Source of the DNA: Aegilops tauschii subsp. strangulata
Taxonomy: Eukaryota > Streptophyta > Magnoliopsida > Poales > Poaceae
DNA length: 64,000 nucleotides
Assembly: GCF_002575655.3 (NCBI RefSeq)
Contig: NC_053041.3
Span: 369,379,054 to 369,443,053, forward strand
Reading direction: 5' to 3'
Numbering within the stretch: the first letter of the stretch is position 1; every line of letters starts with the position of its first letter. This document shows positions 1 to 9,605 of this stretch, in pieces. Below the pieces are notes generated by a model that worked only from the letters and a program-made list of their open reading frames with translations, did not search any database and had not been told where the DNA came from. The position numbers were made by a program, and so were the translations under genes.

Positions 1-369
1 TGGGGCCGAGTTTGACTTTTGGTTTTGGGACATATGTGGATATGAGAAAGTGGTTGAGGGCTTTGGAGCATATCACTAAGCACTTTCAGCAAGCAAGCCA
101 TTAAGCAACACCTCATCCCCTCTTAATAGTATTGGCTTTTCCTATGGACTCAATGTGATCTTGGATCACTAAAATAGAAAATGTAGAGTCCTGAGCTTTG
201 AGCTTGAGCCAATCCTTTGTCTGTATCATCTTGAAGGGGTTCCACATCCTCTAGTCCACGCCACTCCATTGTTGAACTTATCTGAAACATACTGGATGAA
301 AGCATTAGTCCAACAAGAAATATGTTGACATTAATTACCCAAACTACCCAGGGAGCACTTGTGCTTTCA
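1..369 (-). repeat. Copia 3' LTR, first 369 bases only
   Basis: Bases 1-369 align without gaps to 7674-8042. On the minus strand the LTR starts TGAAAGCACAAGTGCTCCC at 369. The remainder lies left of the window, so the target-site duplication cannot be tested. Confidence 0.93.
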
Positions 370-383
370 ATCTCCCCCTTTTT
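370..383 (-). other. Copia polypurine tract
   Basis: The minus strand reads AAAAAGGGGGAGAT immediately before the 3' LTR start at 369. This is the expected position and composition of the plus-strand primer for reverse transcription. Confidence 0.85.
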
Positions 384-2300
384 GGTAATTGATGACAACA
401 TACATCAAAGCTTTAGATAAAGATATAGAGAATAACAAGTAAAGCTTTGGAAGGACATGTAACATGCATAGGCTTCCCCTACATGTATGCAATCATGCAA
501 ATATGAAATATAGGAGCATGTGAATGCATAAGCATGACAGAGTAAGCAATGTGTTACATGTATCTTGGCTATATGCATCAGAGCAAAAGATGTGAATATA
601 GGAAATGTACCTTCATGCTCATGGGTCCTTCTTGCAAACAGTATGTACATCAGCAAGAAATCCTCATGCACATGAGCGTGATGCATTACTTACCTTGTGG
701 TCTTGAGTTGGCTTAGAAAGGGATGGACCTGAGTAAACAAGGTTAGATAACACAGATACATCTACTAGCCAGAGCAAACAAAAGGAACCACAAGAGTACC
801 AAGATTGGGATGACATGTAGAGTGTGAGCACTGTATACTCTATTAGATATAGACATGTCCCCAAAGGTAAAGATATGCAATGAATTCGAAGATTTTCTTC
901 CCTTAGATGTCTTGTTCCCCCTGAATCTTATATGAGATACTGGGAGAAGATAGGGAACAGAAAAGCAGAGCAAAGAAAATACACAAACAACATGAACATG
1001 TCTTTCCCCTCTAAAGACATGCGACTTCTCTCCTCTTGAACACCAATCATCTGGGGTATGTAATTCTTCTCTCCTCCTGTTTGAAGCATTCTCTCCCCTT
1101 CTTGAAGGATTAAGCTTTGATGTGAACTCTCTCTCCCCCTTTGACATCAATTTCCAAGAAGGGATCCTCTGGAGTGTGAGTCAAAATAGGTTTGGTCCTT
1201 GAGTCACAGAGCAAAGCAGCGTATAAAATGTGATGCTGGTAGAGGACACGAATCGTTGAGTGGAGCTGGAGCAAAAAGGAATGCAGGATCAAATGGCAAG
1301 TTGTTTTGTCTGTAGTGTAATCGGTGGCACTGAGGTGTGTGCTTCGGTTGCACCGAAAGGATTCGGTTGGACCGAAAGCAACAGATCGGTGTGACCGAGT
1401 TCATCACAGAGAAAGCACTTGTCACCTCAGCTCACTAGGCAAGTAAGATCTCACAAGGATTTGCAATGAATTAACTGAAGAATTTGTAAGGAATTGGATG
1501 CAGGGAATGCAGAACAAAACAGATAAAAAAGAAAATCTAGATGAAGTTTTTTTTTTGTGATAAAAGAGGGGGAATAAATATGCAAGGGACGATTGCAAAG
1601 AACAAATGAAAAAACTCAGAGACACACTAGAGAACTTCATCTAGAATTGGGCGGTGACAAAGTCACCTATGTTAGAGTATATTGACTAAGGAGTCAAGTG
1701 AGAACACTTCATCATAAGTCATACTCATCGTTTAAGCTCAAAATGGGGTTACCATTTTTCGTTTAAGCATTTGATGTATTCTCATCTTGTTGAGTTGCTT
1801 TGACCCATGTCTTGGGGTAAAGCTTCTCTAAGATGGAATGTCATACCTTGGGTGGTGGTGTTGATCTTAGTCATGTAGTGGAACTTGTGTGGGTTGCTTG
1901 AGGTTGATGTAGCTCATCAAGAGTTGGGAGCACCACTTGGAAGTGAGTTCATCTACCTACATGGGTTAGATTTGCAAGGAAGAGCACTTGTGTATCCAAA
2001 ATGACAATCATGAAATTTGATACCAAAAGAAATTTGATATATAGAATTTGTCAAAGGATATGTTGAAGGATTTCATGCTTCCTTGTCATCAACCACCATT
2101 GTGTAGAGACTTGGTGATGTAGAGATTGCTCAAGATGTGAGTGAGTTGTAATCTCATAGATTTAGATACATCAAAGTACCTACAAGGGTTAGATAACATG
2201 CAAGGGTGCAAATATATCCAAGACATATGAAGATCATCATAAGAGAAAAAGTCAAGGATTAGTCATAGATTCATGCCTTGCATGTATCCAAATGGAGTTC
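384..2300 (-). other. Copia 3' non-coding region between pol and 3' LTR
   Basis: About 1.9 kb follow the RNase H stop with no convincing ORF on either strand. SIRE-type elements can carry an envelope-like ORF here, but I see no open frame of useful length. Around 1330-1402 there are repeats of the CGGT/ACCGA type that also populate the LTR at 7150-7670. Confidence 0.6.
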
Positions 2301-3263
2301 CTACTCCAAGTTTGAAGCATCAATGATGTTCAATTCTCCTCTCAACCGGCAAAAGACTTTCTCATCAAGCGGTTTGGTAAATATATCCGCCAATTGCTTA
2401 TCGGTACGAACATGCTTAAGATTAATGTCCCCTTTAGCAACATGATCTCGAATGAAATGATGACGAATTTCAATATGCTTAGTTCGAGAATGTTGCACGG
2501 GGTTGTGAGCAATCTTAATAGCACTTTCATTGTCACAAAGCAATGGAACATGTTTCACATTGATCCCATAATCTTTAAGAGTTTGGGTCATCCAAAGTAA
2601 TTGAGCACAACATGAACCGACGGCAATGTATTCCGCTTCGGCGATGGATAAGGATGCCGAGTTTTGTTTCTTGGAAGACCAAGACACAAGAGATCTACCA
2701 AGAAATTGACAAGTACCTGAAGTGGACTTTCTATCAACCTTGTCTCCGGCATAGTCCGAGTCGGAATAGCCAACAAGATCAAAAGAGGACCTCTTAGGAT
2801 ACCAAATGCCAAAATTTGGTGTATGTATTAAGTATCTCACTATCCTTTTCACAGCCTTAAGATGACATTCTTTGGGGGCCTCTTGATATCGTGCACACAT
2901 GCACACGCTTAGCATAATATCGGGACGAGAGGCACATAGATATAACAATGATCCAATCATAGAGCGATAAACCTTTTGATCAACCGGTTTACCATCCTTA
3001 GTCAAGTCAAGATGTCCACTAGTAGGCATGGGAGTTTTCATACCTTTGCTTTCTTGCATGTTGAACTTCTTGAATAAGTCCTTGGTGTACTTTGTTTGAG
3101 AAGCAAAGGTGTCTTCCTTAGTTTGCTTGATTTGCAAACCAAGAAAGAACTTGAGTTCACTCATCATAGACATCTCAAACTTCTTTGACATTAGCTTTCC
3201 AAACTTCTCACTAAAATGAGGGTTAGTCGAACCAAATATGATTTCATCAACATAATTTGGCAT
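2301..3263 (-). CDS. Copia polyprotein fragment: end of RT and RNase H
   Basis: This open frame of 320 residues holds the end of reverse transcriptase and the RNase H domain. It begins just upstream of the RT catalytic box, which reads NYVDEIIFG where Copia has YVDD, so the second aspartate is replaced by glutamate. RNase H follows, with GYSDSDYAGD, the SWSSKKQ segment and AEAEY motifs, and a normal end at LADIFTKPLDEK plus about 17 residues. It overlaps the upstream RT frame (3191-4543) in another phase, because a probable one-base deletion inside the YVDD codons splits the gene. A functional product is unlikely. Confidence 0.9.
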   Translation of the reverse strand: MPNYVDEIIFGSTNPHFSEKFGKLMSKKFEMSMMSELKFFLGLQIKQTKEDTFASQTKYTKDLFKKFNMQESKGMKTPMPTSGHLDLTKDGKPVDQKVYRSMIGSLLYLCASRPDIMLSVCMCARYQEAPKECHLKAVKRIVRYLIHTPNFGIWYPKRSSFDLVGYSDSDYAGDKVDRKSTSGTCQFLGRSLVSWSSKKQNSASLSIAEAEYIAVGSCCAQLLWMTQTLKDYGINVKHVPLLCDNESAIKIAHNPVQHSRTKHIEIRHHFIRDHVAKGDINLKHVRTDKQLADIFTKPLDEKVFCRLRGELNIIDASNLE

Positions 3264-4543
3264 ACAAATAATTCACCATTAACCCTTTTAGTGAAATGAG
3301 TAGAATCTATCTTTCCAATCTCAAAGCCTTTTTCAATAAGTAACTTGGTCAAGCATTTATACCACGCTCTAGGAGCTTGTTTAAGACCATAAAGAGCTTT
3401 GTGAAGTTTGTAAACATGATTGGGTTTCTTAGGATTGACAAAGCCGGGAGGTTGTTTAACATAAACTTCCTCCTCAATTTCACCATTTAGAAAAGCACTT
3501 TTAATGTCCATTTGGTATAAAGTTATATCATGGTGATTAGCATAGGCAAGTAAGATGCGGATGGACTCAAGTCGAGCAATGGGGGCATATGTCTCACCGT
3601 AGTCCATACCTTCGACTTGAGTGTAGCCTTGGGCGACTAGACGAGCTTTGTTGCGGACGACTTGACCATCTTCATCTTGCTTGTTGCAAAACACCCATTT
3701 GGTACCGATGATGTTGTGGTTGTTGTCGGGCTTCTCGACCAATGTCCACACTTGATTTCTCTCAAAGTTGTGTAGCTCTTCATGCATGGCATTTATCCAA
3801 TCCGGATCTTCCAATGCTTCTTCAACCTTCATAGGTTCAATACTAGAGATGAATGAGTAATGTTCACAAAAGTTGGCCAAACGAGTTTTAGAGCGAGTGA
3901 TTCTCCCGGTTTGGATATCATTGTAGATTTGCTCGACGGGATGATCTTTGGCGACTCTTGCTCGAACTCGTGGGAGCTTTTGCTTGGGTCGGGGTGGAAC
4001 ATCTTCTTCATCATCTCCTTCTTCTTCTTGGCCTTCTTCATTGTTGGCATTGTCGTTCTCTTGTCGCGGTGGAGAAGGAGGTTGTTGATGTTCATCTTGG
4101 TGTACTTCCTCGTTTTCTTCGTCTTGGTGTGTCCCACTTGTGGATGCTTCCGTATCAACTCTTGGTTCACCTTGTCGTGAGGTAGAAGCTTCTACTTGGA
4201 CGGGCGAGGTACTCTCCTTCACCTCCGTTGGACGACTTTTGCCGATAGACAAGTCTTGGATTACTTCCGAAGGGTCTTTGTCTCCTACATCAATTGGCAA
4301 TTGCTCTACTTGCGAGCCGTTAGATTCATCAAACTTCACATCTACCGTCTCTTCAACCTTTCGGGTGAAACTATTGTAGACACGGTAAGTGTGAGAGTTT
4401 GAGCCATAACCAAGTAGGAAACCCTCATGAGATTTAGGAGCAAATTTAGAACGACGATGCTTATCAAGAATGTAACACTTTGAACCAAATACTCGAAAGT
4501 ATCCAACTTGGGGTTTGTTACCGGTGAGGAGCTCATATGCCAT
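3191..4543 (-). CDS. Copia polyprotein fragment: integrase tail, linker and reverse transcriptase
   Basis: The 450-residue frame starts in the C-terminal part of integrase (AYELLTGNKP, FRVFGSKCYILD). It runs through an acidic, proline-rich linker at about residues 100-200. Reverse transcriptase follows: NQVWTLVEKP, KWVFCNKQDEDG, KARLVAQGYTQVEGMDY, IKSAFLNGE and LYGLKQAPRAWY. The frame is lost at the catalytic YVDD box, where it reads QIMLMKSY. Upstream, a TAA at about 4631 separates it from the integrase core. The family is certain; the product would be non-functional. Confidence 0.92.
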   Translation of the reverse strand: MAYELLTGNKPQVGYFRVFGSKCYILDKHRRSKFAPKSHEGFLLGYGSNSHTYRVYNSFTRKVEETVDVKFDESNGSQVEQLPIDVGDKDPSEVIQDLSIGKSRPTEVKESTSPVQVEASTSRQGEPRVDTEASTSGTHQDEENEEVHQDEHQQPPSPPRQENDNANNEEGQEEEGDDEEDVPPRPKQKLPRVRARVAKDHPVEQIYNDIQTGRITRSKTRLANFCEHYSFISSIEPMKVEEALEDPDWINAMHEELHNFERNQVWTLVEKPDNNHNIIGTKWVFCNKQDEDGQVVRNKARLVAQGYTQVEGMDYGETYAPIARLESIRILLAYANHHDITLYQMDIKSAFLNGEIEEEVYVKQPPGFVNPKKPNHVYKLHKALYGLKQAPRAWYKCLTKLLIEKGFEIGKIDSTHFTKRVNGELFVCQIMLMKSYLVRLTLILVRSLES

Positions 4544-4630
4544 CTTGCCGAGTAGCTTGTGAAGATATAAGCGATTTGTTGCATGACAAGCTGTCTCAAC
4601 CGCTTCCGCCCAAAAGTGTTTTCGAGTCTT

Positions 4631-5107
4631 TTACTCATCAAGCATCGTTCTTGCCATCTCAATAAGAGTTCGGTTCTTCCTCTCAACAACTCCATTTTGT
4701 TGAGGTGTGTACGTAGCCGAGAACTCGTGTGAAATCCCTCCTTCGTCAAGAAAGGTATCCACATTTGCGTTCTTGAACTCCGTTCCGTTGTCGCTCCGAA
4801 CCTTTTTGATCTTCACTTCAAATTGGTTTTGGGCCTTCCTAGCGAAATTTTTGAAGATCTTTTGGACCTGCGATTTATCATCAAGAAAGAACACCCACGT
4901 AAATCTTGAAAAATTATCAACTATGACTAGACCAAATGAGTTACCACCGAGACTCTTGTAGGCATTGGGACCAAAGAGATCCACATGAAGTAGCTCGAGT
5001 GGTCTTCTTGTGGTCATAATGTTCTTCACGGGGTGGCTTCCTACAACTTGTTTTCCTGCTTGACAAGCACTACAAAGTCTATCCTTGTCAAATATAACAT
5101 ATTTCAC
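4631..5107 (-). CDS. Copia integrase core (fragment)
   Basis: The 158-residue frame carries the rve-type integrase catalytic core. It begins with the CSACQAGKQ zinc-binding remnant, then DLFGP with VIVDNFSRFTWVFFL, VRSDNGTEFKN, and TPQQNGVVERKNRTL, which supply the DDE triad. A TGA at about 5147 separates it from gag-protease in the same phase, and a TAA after TMLDE separates it from the RT frame. Both look like single-base nonsense changes in one original polyprotein. Confidence 0.92.
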   Translation of the reverse strand: MKYVIFDKDRLCSACQAGKQVVGSHPVKNIMTTRRPLELLHVDLFGPNAYKSLGGNSFGLVIVDNFSRFTWVFFLDDKSQVQKIFKNFARKAQNQFEVKIKKVRSDNGTEFKNANVDTFLDEGGISHEFSATYTPQQNGVVERKNRTLIEMARTMLDE

Positions 5108-5146
5108 TCCAAGGACATGATCACCCTTAATAAGCTTATCAAGATT

Positions 5147-6241
5147 TCACATGCCCACATGACCTAACCTTCTATGCCACAACCAGCCTTTTGAGGATTT
5201 AGCAATTAAGCAAGTTCTAGGTTGAGCCTTTTTAGTGAAATCAAAAATGTAAAGATCACCTCTACGGATACCGGTAATGACAATTTTATGATTATCTCTA
5301 TGAAACACTTGACAATCTACTTTAGTAAATAGGATGTTAAAACCAAAGTCAGCAAGTCTAGATACGGAAAGTAAATTGTAGCCAAGCGATTCAACGAGCA
5401 TAACATTTTGTATGGAGCTATCATGTGAGATGGCCACCTTACCAAGGCCAACCACCTTACCCTTTGAGTTATCACCGAAAGTGACATACTTTCGAGGGCA
5501 GTCGTTTTCAGCAAACTCACAAAACATATCTTTGTCTCCGGTCATATGATGAGTACATCCACTATCAAGGACCCATTCCTTTCCTCCAGCCATGTAGCCA
5601 CGAAGATTAGCCATGAGACCAAAGTGTCTCATCGCATCATCAAGATCATAGTCACTATCATCATCCTCATCATAGTATCCATGTTCTATATCGTCTTGTG
5701 ATTGATCAACTCCTAGAGAGGGTAATTCATTAGAAGTATGACCGTAACAATGTTCATCTCTATGAATTCTAATGACTTCGGAAATGATATTGCTAATAAT
5801 TCCAACATCTCCTTTGGCACGCATGAGATCACGAAGCTGAAATAGACAATCATCAAACTTAGGATCACTAGTACTCATCTTACTCAAGGCAATAGACTTA
5901 TGAAGAATTTCGTCTAGATTTTTCAAGGAATAATTTGGGAATCGTTCCTCAAGAAATCTCCATATAGTGTAGGCACAATCGAGAGTAGGTAAGCTAGCAA
6001 TCAAATTTTTGGGCAATCCTCTAATGATAAGATTGATAGTTCTAAGATTGCAAATCATGTCAAGATCCTCATCAGGAGAGGGATGCAAGGGATCACTAGG
6101 GGAAATGCAAGGACTAGTAATGTACTTGTTCAAGTGATATTCATTGAAAATCTCAAGCATCTCATTTTTCCACTCATGAAAGTACTCTCCATCAAGTATA
6201 GGCACTCTATGTCTAAGACTGCCCAATGTAGACTCATCCAT
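5147..6241 (-). CDS. Copia gag-protease fragment with internal gag deletion
   Basis: The 364-residue frame starts MDESTLGSL. Residues 1-210 are gag-like (helical, ending in an acidic DEDDDSDYDL run). Protease follows, with WVLDSGCTHHMTG placing the catalytic DSG at about 226-228, then the GAG-pre-integrase segment LWHRRLGHVG at the end. No CCHC zinc knuckle is present between gag and protease, and the spacing is much shorter than in SIRE-type relatives, so gag seems to carry an internal deletion. It ends at a TGA beyond HVGM. The ATG lies about 55 bases inside the LTR boundary, just after the primer binding site. Confidence 0.88.
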   Translation of the reverse strand: MDESTLGSLRHRVPILDGEYFHEWKNEMLEIFNEYHLNKYITSPCISPSDPLHPSPDEDLDMICNLRTINLIIRGLPKNLIASLPTLDCAYTIWRFLEERFPNYSLKNLDEILHKSIALSKMSTSDPKFDDCLFQLRDLMRAKGDVGIISNIISEVIRIHRDEHCYGHTSNELPSLGVDQSQDDIEHGYYDEDDDSDYDLDDAMRHFGLMANLRGYMAGGKEWVLDSGCTHHMTGDKDMFCEFAENDCPRKYVTFGDNSKGKVVGLGKVAISHDSSIQNVMLVESLGYNLLSVSRLADFGFNILFTKVDCQVFHRDNHKIVITGIRRGDLYIFDFTKKAQPRTCLIAKSSKGWLWHRRLGHVGM

Positions 6242-6282
6242 CTTCCTCCAAAGGTGTTTAAACCAAAGCTATGGAGATCAAA

Positions 6283-6294
6283 GCTCTGATACCA
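6283..6294 (-). other. Copia primer binding site (initiator Met tRNA)
   Basis: The minus strand reads TGGTATCAGAGC two bases after the 5' LTR end at 6297. It is complementary to the 3' end of initiator methionine tRNA, the usual Copia primer, and it fixes the element's orientation. Confidence 0.92.
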
Positions 6295-7107
6295 ATTGAA
6301 AGGATCGAGAAGAGGTGTCTAGAGGGGGGGTGAATAGACTCTTAGCAAGAAAAGTTGCAGCTTTTAAATTCTTTAAGTTGAAGTGGAGTTCTAGCACAAG
6401 TTCAAACATTCACAATACATATCAAGCAAGCATGACAAGAGTATATGTGCAGTGGAAAGTAAATCATGCAAGTTGCAAGAATGTAAAGGGATGTGATTGA
6501 AGTGTGCAAACGCAATTGGAGACACAAAGATTTTTTATCCGTGGTTCCGATAGGTGGTGCTATCGTACATCCACGTTGATGGAGACTTCAACCCACGAAG
6601 GGTAACGGTTGCGCGAGTCCACGGAGGGCTCCACCCACGAAGGGTCCACGAAGAATCAACCTTGTCTATCCCACCATGGCCATCGCCCACGAAGGACTTG
6701 TCTCACTAGGGTAGATCTTCACAAAGTAGGCGATCTCCTTGCCCGTACAAACTCCTTGGTTCAACTCCACAATCTTGACGGAGGCTCCCAAGTGACACCT
6801 AGCCAATCTAGGAGACACCACTCTCCAAGAGGTAATAGATGGTGTGTTGATGATGAACTCCTTGCTCTTGTGCTTCAAATGATAGTCTCCCCAACACTCA
6901 ACTCTCTCTCTCATAGGATTGGATTTGGTAGAAAGATGATTTGAGTGGAAAGCAACTTGGGGAAGGCTAGAGATCAAGATTTATGTGGTTGGAATGGAAT
7001 ATCTTGGTCTCAACACAAGTGTAGGTGGTTCTCTCTCAGAAAATGTATGTTGGAAGTGTAGGCATGTTCTGATGGCTCTCTGCACGAATGAAGAATGGGT
7101 GGAGGGG

Positions 7108-7115
7108 TATATATA
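7108..7115 (-). promoter_or_regulatory. TATA box of the Copia LTR promoter
   Basis: TATATATA on the minus strand inside the 5' LTR is followed by a GC-balanced region leading to the primer binding site. The position suits the U3/R boundary. The start site itself is not determined. Confidence 0.6.
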
Positions 7116-7225
7116 GCCTCCACACAAAAACTAACCGTTACACACAAATCACCAAACTCGGTGGGACCGAATTATAAAACTCGGTCGGACCGATTTGGTT
7201 CATAATGTGACCGTTAGGCATTTCG

Positions 7226-7503
7226 GTGGGACCGACATGATCAACTTGGTGGGACCGATGTGCTAGGGTTAGGGTAAAGCCTTATCTCGGTTGGACCGAT
7301 TACACAAACCCGGTGGGTCCGATTAGGGTAATAAGCACAACAGAGAGCTGGCCAAGCAAACTCGGCGGGACCGACATGATCAACTCGGTGGGACCGATGT
7401 GCTAGGGTTAGGGTAAAGCCTTATCTCGGTTGGACCGATTACACAAACCCGGTGGGACCGATTTGGGTAATAAGCACAATAGAGAGCTGGCCAAGCAAAC
7501 TCG
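7226..7503. repeat. 139-bp tandem duplication in the Copia LTR
   Basis: ACCGACATGATCAACT recurs at 7231 and 7370, and the following bases match through to about 7503 with few changes. Each unit holds several ACCGA-type motifs that continue singly to 7670. Confidence 0.88.
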
Positions 7504-8042
7504 GTGGGACCGATTTCATATTTCGGTGAGACCGAAATTAATGCAATAGGCAACAGAGAGTTTGCAAGCCCATCTCGGTGAGACCGAGATCCCATCGGTG
7601 AGACCGAATTGATTAGGGTTTCTAGCAGTGGCTATGTCAAGAGAACTCGGTGGCGCCGGATGAACAGTTTCGGTGGGGCCGAGTTTGACTTTTGGTTTTC
7701 GGACATATGTGGATATGAGAAAGTGGTTGAGGGCTTTGGAGCATATCACTAAGCACTTTCAGCAAGCAAGCCATTAAGCAACACCTCATCCCCTCTTAAT
7801 AGTATTGGCTTTTCCTATGGACTCAATGTGATCTTGGATCACTAAAATAGAAAATGTAGAGTCCTGAGCTTTGAGCTTGAGCCAATCCTTTGTCCTTATC
7901 ATCTTGAAGGGGTTCCACATCCTCTAGTACACTCCACTCCATTGTTGAACTTATCTGTAACATACTAGATGAAAGCATTAGTCCAACAAGAAATATGTTG
8001 ACATTAATTACCAAAACCACTCAGGGAGCACTTGTGCTTTCA

Positions 8043-8240
8043 CTAGGTGAACCTCGGTTGGGTGGGGGCATGCATTTATATCTTAGGATTCCCTTCGTGC
8101 CGTCACGAGGGAGGGAGGGCTGCTAGCTACTTCGCACTTTGCTAGGTGAACCTCGGTTGGGGGGGGAGGGGGCATGCATTCATAGCTTAGGATTCCCTTC
8201 GTGCCGACACGAGGGGGGGGGGCAAGCAATACCGTGCGCT
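8043..8240. repeat. 99-bp tandem duplication
   Basis: CTAGGTGAACCTCGGTTGG occurs at 8043 and 8142, and the sequences after it are similar, including GATTCCCTTCGTGCCG and ACGAGGG followed by G runs. It directly abuts the Copia LTR. Confidence 0.85.
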
Positions 8241-8380
8241 TTGCGAGATAGGTGCCACATCGAAGTTGCATTTGGTATTTAAAAATCAAACCACCCTTTT
8301 CATACATAAATTTGGTCCACATGCAAGTGTGTTCGTGTTCTGACCCTCTCCTGCATCATTTTTCGCCAAATTTATGAACA
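8241..8380 (+). repeat. Diverged single copy of the 45-46.8 kb array unit
   Basis: The string GTGCCACATCGAAGTTG, then CATACATAAAT and CCACATGCA, occurs in the same order and spacing as in the five units at 45150-46815. It sits between the 99-bp duplication and the CACTA-like motifs that begin at 8404. Confidence 0.65.
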
Positions 8381-8403
8381 TTAGACAAGCCGGATGACGC
8401 AAC

Positions 8404-8640
8404 AGACACGGTTCACTCAAACTAACCATGTGCATTGGGCTCCACAAGGCTTCCCCTCTCAAAAATATCTACCCACCTACAGCTTTTTCTGTTTGATAAC
8501 ACACGGTTATTGTGTTTCGACCGTGTGTGATGTTTCTTGTTCCCAATCCCGCCTACATCCCTCGAAAATATCTGCCCGCCTCGAGGGTTTTTCTGTTTCC
8601 TAACACACGGTTGTTATCTCCGGACCATGTGCGATGCACC
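8404..8640 (+). repeat. CACTA-like subterminal motifs
   Basis: Three short partly palindromic motifs combine ACACGGTT on one side with CCGTGTGTGATG-like sequence on the other (about 8404-8440, 8500-8532 and 8602-8636). The same motif type is found at 32500-32820 and 42666-42745. No CACTA terminus is visible next to this copy. Confidence 0.5.
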
Positions 8641-8933
8641 ATCATCAAAATTTTCAATAGCCCCGGCATGTCACTCGCGCGTTTGACTCCCGCATAGTAA
8701 AATTTTCAGTACCCACGTCATTTCCTCAAACACCCCCCGCCCCCCTCCACACACACACACACGAAAACCTCCTCAGTCATGCGTGCACACACACACACAC
8801 CCTCGCTCGCTCGAAACCCTAGCAAGGTCCCCGCCACCGCCACCGCCGCAAGGCCTCCATTGTCAACATCTGCCGGTTTACCAGTGTAGCTTACCCATCA
8901 ATCTCCATACCCAGGCCGCCCTCAGTTTCTTAG

Positions 8934-9605
8934 ATGACGCCTGCCAAACGCCCCATTTCCCACAGATCCCCATCCCCATGCCCCACTCCAGAGCGTGGCA
9001 GCCTAAGCCCGGCTACGCTTCCCGTGGAGCTCGAGGAGCGACTGGCCCAAAAGAGGTGTATCGTGGTCTCTTCGCCCAACGTCGCCGAGGAAGCTGACGA
9101 CCATTACTGGCGGCAGGCACTCAAGCAGCAGGCTAGACTATGCGGGTATGTCTCAGATGCCGGTATGACATCGAGGTCATCGACAGCGACGGCCTGAGGC
9201 GGGCTATGTCACAGGTTAAGTGGCCCACCCCCAACCCCCCGGGTTCAACCGCTGTCGATCTCATCCATGGCCCCGCCGCTGATCTCCTCTGGCTCGCTGT
9301 CAACAATTTGCCATCCTACATCACCATCGAGCCCCTTTTGTCATTTCTGAAGGACACGTTCTACGACGTTGGCTTGGGATCCACAGCTTCCAAGTCAGAC
9401 CTCATCGACGGTGACCACGAGGAGGGCACCCTCTCCAGCTCTTCCAAGGGGAAAGAGCCCATCTGCTCTTCCAAGGGGAAAGCGCCCGTCTGCGACATTA
9501 GGGAGGGCATCCTATAGCCGTGCTCTTCCAAGGGGAAGGAGCCCATCTACAACATCATGGAGCGCATCCAGGGTCCGTGCTCTTCCCACGGGAACGAGCC
9601 CATCT
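8934..9605 (+). pseudogene. Gene-like exon sequence of unknown function
   Basis: From an ATG at 8934 a frame reads a Pro/Ser-rich start and then ELEERLAQKRCIVVSSP and a DDHYWRQALKQQ segment, until about 9197. A second frame (9140-9517) continues with YDIEVIDSDGLRR, LWLAVNNLPSYI and four repeats of the CSSKGKEPIC kind. The two frames overlap, so there is either an intron with a GT at about 9145 or a frameshift. A TAG lies between repeats two and three. The region upstream (8740-8933) has CA repeats and AAACCCTAG, typical of a plant 5' leader. I do not recognise the protein. It may be the first exons of the gene whose B3-like exons lie at 11174-11571. Confidence 0.4.
9437..9605 (+). repeat. Coding tandem repeat, 27- and 57-bp spacing
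   Basis: GCTCTTCCAAGGGGAA-like units start at about 9437, 9464, 9521 and 9578. The last three intervals are 57 bp. The units encode CSSKGKEPI-type peptides. Confidence 0.75.

Larger units (their letters stand above)
1..8042 (-). mobile_element. Ty1/copia LTR retrotransposon, SIRE/Maximus-like, 3' LTR cut by window start
   Basis: On the minus strand the order is 5' LTR (8042-6297), primer binding site, gag-protease, integrase, reverse transcriptase, RNase H, about 1.9 kb of non-coding sequence, polypurine tract, and the start of the 3' LTR (369-1). Protease and integrase lying before RT is the Copia order. The polypurine tract, the gag/protease boundary and the end of RNase H resemble the SIRE/Maximus lineage; this is recognition by eye. 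The 369 LTR bases seen in both copies differ at roughly ten positions with no indels. All reading frames are broken, so the copy looks non-autonomous. Extrapolated full length is about 9.4 kb. Confidence 0.93.
6297..8042 (-). repeat. Copia 5' LTR (1746 bp)
   Basis: On the minus strand it starts TGAAAGCACAAG at 8042 and ends ATCCTTTCA at 6297, with TG...CA termini. It carries a TATA box near 7108 and an internal 139-bp tandem duplication. The base sequence CTAGG follows at 8043-8047 and is a candidate target-site duplication whose partner is outside the window. Confidence 0.92.

Noticed and set aside
3829..4402. Several plus-strand and off-frame ORFs opposite the Copia RT linker
   Set aside because: Shadows of the acidic, repeat-like linker of the polyprotein.
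6283..6294. A tRNA-like string
   Set aside because: It is the complement of a tRNA 3' end used as a primer binding site, as at 59765. No cloverleaf is present.
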